From JAYWDA01 sp043747555 (lineage in GTDB: Bacteria; Bdellovibrionota; Bdellovibrionia; Bdellovibrionales; Bdellovibrionaceae): DNA of 64,000 nucleotides. The stretch lies in NCBI GenBank assembly GCA_043747555.1, contig JAYTOY010000070.1:1-64000 (forward strand), read 5' to 3'. Below the pieces are notes generated by a model, which saw only the letters and a program-made list of their open reading frames with translations, did no database searches and was not told the origin of the DNA. Each line of letters begins with the position of its first letter. The first letter of the stretch is position 1. The position numbers were made by a program, and so were the translations under genes. Shown here in pieces: positions 60,522-64,000 of the stretch.

Positions 60522-61414
60522 AAGCTTGAATTCAAATCGAATTCGGCAAGGCCCTTGTGAAGGGCATCATCAGACAATTTAAAATGATATTTTTGATCAG
60601 CTTCAAAGGACAGTTCTTGAGCCCAAAGGGCCCAGCGCTCGCGCAAGCCCTGTTTAAAGTTATAATTTGAGCCGTACATCGTGTCGCCTAAAATTGGATT
60701 TCCTAAAAAAGATAATTGCGAACGAATTTGATGAGTCCTTCCGGTTAAAAGTCGAATCTCAAGATCACTGCCGCCAGATTCAACGGGAAAGACGTTTTCA
60801 ATTTGAAGACGGCATTCTAAAGCTTTTTCAAAGTTACTTTCAAAGACTTCACGGGGCGCGCGGATCGAGGGTTTCATAAAATGAGTAAAAAGTCCTTGGC
60901 CTTGATCCCATTTTTTCTCAGTGCGCGCTAAATAAATTTTTTGGCTCAATTGATTTTGCAAAATAACATTAAAAGTTTTCTGAAATTCTTGATTTAATGC
61001 CAGCAACCAGAGCCCACCTGTCCCTGTATCCAACCGATGCGTTAAAAAAAATTTTCTTTGAAAACTATTTTCAAAATAAGTGATTAAATTTTCTTTGCGA
61101 TTGTCGACTGTAGGGTGACAAGGAAATCCTTGAGGCTTATTAAAGATCACAAAATCTTTTTCCCAGGCGACCACATAATTTTCTGCTGCCTGATTAAGCA
61201 AGGGAAACCTTTTGGGTTCGATGTGAACTCGAACGTAGTCACCCGGATCTATGGCGAGGTCTGTCACACAGCGTTTTTGATTTAAATAAATGGCTCCCAG
61301 GTCGAGCCACATCAAAAAAATATCTGCACTGATCTCTGTTTGAGAGATAATAAATTCGCTGAGCAGAAGTGTCTTAGATGACAGCAGATGGCGCACTCGT
61401 AACGGCGTTGACAT
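60518..61414 (-). CDS. Pseudouridine synthase, RluA/RluD family
   Basis: The 298-residue protein carries the catalytic motif HRLDTGTGGLW (Asp of HRLD), KPQGFPCHPT upstream, and GRTHQIRSQLSFLGNPILGD downstream, all family hallmarks. The N-terminal 90 residues replace a clear S4 domain with only a short basic segment. It isomerises uridine in rRNA or tRNA; the exact target is unknown. It stands alone on the minus strand. Confidence 0.92.
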   Translation of the reverse strand: MSTPLRVRHLLSSKTLLLSEFIISQTEISADIFLMWLDLGAIYLNQKRCVTDLAIDPGDYVRVHIEPKRFPLLNQAAENYVVAWEKDFVIFNKPQGFPCHPTVDNRKENLITYFENSFQRKFFLTHRLDTGTGGLWLLALNQEFQKTFNVILQNQLSQKIYLARTEKKWDQGQGLFTHFMKPSIRAPREVFESNFEKALECRLQIENVFPVESGGSDLEIRLLTGRTHQIRSQLSFLGNPILGDTMYGSNYNFKQGLRERWALWAQELSFEADQKYHFKLSDDALHKGLAEFDLNSSF

Positions 61415-61465
61415 TAGACCCTCTAGTTAGCACAGTGTGACGATGATTTTCAAGGAAGGTCTTAT

Positions 61466-62170
61466 TTGAGTTTGGCCAACGAGCCGATATTCCAGTGGAT
61501 GTCTCAGTATGCGTACCATCCTAGCTATGTGTATGCTGGGATCGTGTGCATGATGTTGATGTCGGCCTTTGGCTTGCCGCTGCCTGAAGAGATCACCTTA
61601 ATCAGCGTCGGCGTGCTGGCTTTTATGGGTGGCCATCCTGATCTTTTTCCGCCGCCTTACCCTGGTGCTCCTGTTGTTAACGCCTACGAGGCTTCCTTTG
61701 TTGCGTTTCTAGCTGTCTATACCAGTGATTTTTTAATTTACTTTATCGGTCGGAATTACGGTCGAAAACTATTGTACAGTCCACGCTTAAGCCGTTTTTT
61801 TAAACCGGCCTTGATGGAAAAAGTCGAGCAGTGGACGCATAAATATGGCGCCTACGCGTGTGGAATTTTTAGATTTACACCAGGTGTTCGATTTCCAGGG
61901 CACTTAGCTTGCGGCATGCTCAGGTTTCCCATTTGGAAATTTGCTTTGATTGATGGCCTGGCCGCGGGTATCAGTGTACCGACACAGATTATTCTTATTG
62001 CTAAATATGGCGAGCCCATTTTGGCTCGCATGCAGAAATTTAAATTTATTTTATTGTGTGTTTTGGCGGTGGGTCTTTTAGTTCTGCTGATTCTTAAACT
62101 GCGCAGCAGATACCGTCACCGTCAGGCCGCCTTAGGCTTAGACCAAGTGTCTGCCGACAATTCAAAGTGA
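61466..62170 (+). CDS. DedA-family membrane protein
   Basis: A 234-residue protein with about five membrane segments. Family features: FGLPLPEEITLISVGVLAF in the first part, YFIGRNYGRKLL, and the FRFTPGVRFPGHLACGMLRF re-entrant region. DedA proteins act in lipid flipping and envelope homeostasis. The start is TTG at 61466, after AAGGAAGGT. The 3' end overlaps a gene on the other strand by 49 nt. Confidence 0.92.
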   Translation: MSLANEPIFQWMSQYAYHPSYVYAGIVCMMLMSAFGLPLPEEITLISVGVLAFMGGHPDLFPPPYPGAPVVNAYEASFVAFLAVYTSDFLIYFIGRNYGRKLLYSPRLSRFFKPALMEKVEQWTHKYGAYACGIFRFTPGVRFPGHLACGMLRFPIWKFALIDGLAAGISVPTQIILIAKYGEPILARMQKFKFILLCVLAVGLLVLLILKLRSRYRHRQAALGLDQVSADNSK

Positions 62171-63174
62171 AGACTTAACTGCACGGGTTTTTGCGCTTTG
62201 CGACCATCGCGTTCATGCCAAAATATTTTTTCATAGCCGTTCAGTAAGCCATAGAGTTCTTCTCTTAATCTAAATAAGAGTCCAGCCTCTGAGCCTAGCA
62301 GCCAATCCATTTGCACTAAATAAAGGGCCTCTTCTAAATCGGGAGTGCGGAAACTTTCCAAAAATTCCTTCGGCAATTGGTCGACTAAATTGACCGCATT
62401 ATGAGCCCATTGCTCGAACTGTTTTTTCATGGGCTCAACCATTAGCTTTTCGATTCGGACATCACTATTTTTGCCCGCTATAAAACTTTGCGATAATTTT
62501 TTAAAATTATAATAAAGAACAGCGTCGTTAACAACGTATTCAGCCTTTGGTAAATAATCTGAGATCGAATCAATTTTTAAACATTCATGCGACGCATCTT
62601 CAACGTGGGCATTGAAGTCAACCGCCATCAATGATCTTAAGTTAAAAAGAAGACTGTAAAAAGTCTGACATCGGTCGATAAATGTTTTTGAAAAATGCAA
62701 ACCGAAATTAAAAATCAAAGGCGAAGAGATTTTACCCTCTAGATAAGTCATGGCATCTAGCAACGGCCAAAGCTCTTTGAAATCTAAACCATCCTCTGTA
62801 CAAGAGCGATCCAAAGTCTCCGTAAAAGTTTTTTCAAAAGTAGAGACTGTTTTAGGATCTAAATAGGGCACTTTAGCCTTTAACGCTTGGACACGCTCTT
62901 GTGAACGTTCAAAAAGGGTGTGATGAGGATCTAACTGATTCCAAGCTTCTTGATAGGTTTCAAGATTTACATCTGAAGTTTTTGTAGAGTTCTGCAAATG
63001 AGGATTTAAGCGCATCAAAGAAAGTCCGACTAAAGCGTCTGACATGTATTTTAGAGGCTTCGAGTAAGCGATATTTTTTTCGTGATGCGAAGTGACCTTG
63101 AGCGCTGTTGGTTTGGGCAAGGGACCGCTTTCTGTAATCACTTGAAAGCCGAACTTAATATTGTGCTTCTTCAT
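62122..63174 (-). CDS. Cytoplasmic protein of unknown function
   Basis: The 350-residue product has no signal peptide or membrane helix and appears largely helical, with several Trp and His residues and six Cys or fewer. A Lys-rich start precedes an FGFQVITES segment. No motif that I can tie to a family is visible. It has good coding length and a single ATG at 63174, with AGGTAC upstream. It overlaps dedA by 49 nt and diverges from the TatD gene. Confidence 0.68.
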   Translation of the reverse strand: MKKHNIKFGFQVITESGPLPKPTALKVTSHHEKNIAYSKPLKYMSDALVGLSLMRLNPHLQNSTKTSDVNLETYQEAWNQLDPHHTLFERSQERVQALKAKVPYLDPKTVSTFEKTFTETLDRSCTEDGLDFKELWPLLDAMTYLEGKISSPLIFNFGLHFSKTFIDRCQTFYSLLFNLRSLMAVDFNAHVEDASHECLKIDSISDYLPKAEYVVNDAVLYYNFKKLSQSFIAGKNSDVRIEKLMVEPMKKQFEQWAHNAVNLVDQLPKEFLESFRTPDLEEALYLVQMDWLLGSEAGLLFRLREELYGLLNGYEKIFWHERDGRKAQKPVQLSLHFELSADTWSKPKAA

Positions 63175-63248
63175 AAAAGTACCTCACATTCAAGAGTTTA
63201 GACCTTTCCCAATCGGTGAATTTTTCAAGTTGTGAGAGTCGGGATTTT

Positions 63249-64000
63249 ATGCGAGACCTTCTTATGGACTCAGATCTGGGTTTGTGGGTCGATTCCCACT
63301 GTCATTTAGCCGATCCCCGTTGGGATCAAAGTCGCGCGGCCATGGTCGAAGAGGCTCGCCGGCAAGGCATCGGATTTTTTATGCAAGGCGGAGTGGATCC
63401 CACCGATTGGCAAAGGCAAATTCAACTTCAAAAAGATTTTCCCATCGGCCTTTGTTTTGGTTTGCATCCCTACTTTGTCGCTTCCCAATCTGAAGAGGAA
63501 TGTGAAGCTGCGATGGATGAACTAGCCCCATTGCTTCCGCAAGCGATGGCTTTGGGGGAGCTTGGTTTAGATTTCCGGCCGCAGATCATGAAAGATTCAG
63601 CGGATCTACAGATTCAAATTTTTGAAGATCAGCTGACCTTAGCTGAAGCCGCCGAAAAACCGATCGTTTTGCACCTCGTGCAGTGTCACGAGGAAGCTTT
63701 GCAGATTTTTAATTTGTGGGGAGTTCCACCAAAAAAAGGTTTGGTTCATTCTTTTAATGGCAGTTGGCAAAAAGCTCAGGATTTTTTAAAACTGGGGCTT
63801 TGTCTTTCTGTGGGAGGGCCTTTGGTTCGGCCTGAAAATGAGAAACTGAAGCAAGCTGTGCGCGAAATCCCGCTAGAATACCTCCTGATTGAAACGGACA
63901 GCCCCGCTCAGCCTCCACAATCCTTCCAGGGGCAGCTAAACCCCTTATCAAGCTTACTGATCGTGGCTGCCGAGGTGGCTCGTTTGCGCAATATGACGGC
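63249..64000 (+). CDS. TatD-family metal-dependent DNase, partial
   Basis: The reading frame is open from ATG 63249 to the window edge, about 250 codons; a second ATG lies at 63264. Motifs follow the TatD order: WVDSHCHLADP, GLHPYFV, ALGELGLDF, VLHLVQ, LVHSFNGSWQ and LIETDSPAQPP, with metal ligands His, Glu and Asp present. TatD hydrolases have 3'-5' exonuclease activity on DNA. About 10-30 residues may be missing at the C-terminus. Confidence 0.93.
   Translation, partial: MRDLLMDSDLGLWVDSHCHLADPRWDQSRAAMVEEARRQGIGFFMQGGVDPTDWQRQIQLQKDFPIGLCFGLHPYFVASQSEEECEAAMDELAPLLPQAMALGELGLDFRPQIMKDSADLQIQIFEDQLTLAEAAEKPIVLHLVQCHEEALQIFNLWGVPPKKGLVHSFNGSWQKAQDFLKLGLCLSVGGPLVRPENEKLKQAVREIPLEYLLIETDSPAQPPQSFQGQLNPLSSLLIVAAEVARLRNMT

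Noticed and set aside
1..64000. rRNA, tRNA, CRISPR, insertion sequence or prophage
   Set aside because: No conserved RNA signatures, repeat-spacer arrays, transposases or phage structural genes were seen on either strand by inspection.

Overview
The window is a dense, moderately AT-rich bacterial chromosome segment with about 55 protein genes on both strands, short or overlapping gene junctions, and frequent GTG and TTG starts. The gene complement is that of a Gram-negative bacterium: an mre/PBP2/RodA rod-shape operon, Kdo and heptosyl transferases for LPS core, many lipoproteins and exported beta-barrel proteins, an HD-GYP protein, and CheY/Hpt/SpoIIE-type signalling. The HNH remnant, the many species-restricted surface proteins and the signalling proteins fit best with Bdellovibrionota (a Bdellovibrio or Pseudobdellovibrio relative). 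This is inference from protein character, not from an rRNA gene. No rRNA, tRNA, CRISPR array, insertion sequence or prophage was found.

Layout. 0-5 kb: mreC-mreD-mrdA-rodA, then a small secreted protein and a frameshifted HNH endonuclease remnant. 5.5-20.7 kb: lytic transglycosylase, secreted EEP-family protein, cdd, maf, folE2, fur (with its own promoter and a Fur-box-like site), uvrA, ClC channel, DUF475 membrane protein, DMT transporter, flavin reductase, two surface proteins, an HD-GYP phosphodiesterase behind a sigma-28-like promoter, and a HAD phosphatase. 21-26.5 kb: the first beta-barrel plus EF-hand-lipoprotein cassette, followed by a structured repeat region. 26.5-28.2 kb: dcd, rpmG (L33, 59 codons) and a ChaN-like protein. 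28.2-37.8 kb: a signalling island with a CheY-like regulator, an Hpt/CheA-like kinase, a FecR-domain protein, a SpoIIE phosphatase, a STAS protein and a REC-DUF4388-TPR protein. 37.8-45 kb: a second copy of the 16.6 kb surface-protein family, a P-loop protein, a PLD-family protein, a metallo-beta-lactamase-fold protein, an unidentified Rossmann-like protein and a BtuF-like protein. 45-52 kb: a giant lipoprotein with its exported partner, then waaA and a GT9 heptosyltransferase. 52.4-56.2 kb: the second barrel/EF-hand-lipoprotein cassette. 56-64 kb: MFS transporter, RNA methyltransferase, a lipoprotein/barrel pair, pseudouridine synthase, DedA protein, an unknown protein, and the start of a TatD nuclease.

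The least-described feature is a recurring design: an exported, barrel-like protein paired with a large lipoprotein. Two cassettes (21.0-25.6 kb and 52.4-56.2 kb) are paralogous. Both have the lipoprotein start codon embedded in the last codons of the barrel gene with the same 11-nt overlap. The lipoproteins carry a repeat of about 240 residues (two copies in one, one in the other) and a C-terminal EF-hand. A third pair (45.1-49.7 kb) couples an exported protein to an 1143-residue lipoprotein with two related N-terminal modules and a Ser/Thr-rich beta segment that recalls aerolysin-type pore formers. A fourth pair lies at 58.6-60.5 kb. The second strong theme is the 28-38 kb signalling island, which resembles a partner-switching system whose STAS protein has Cys where the phosphorylated Ser normally sits.
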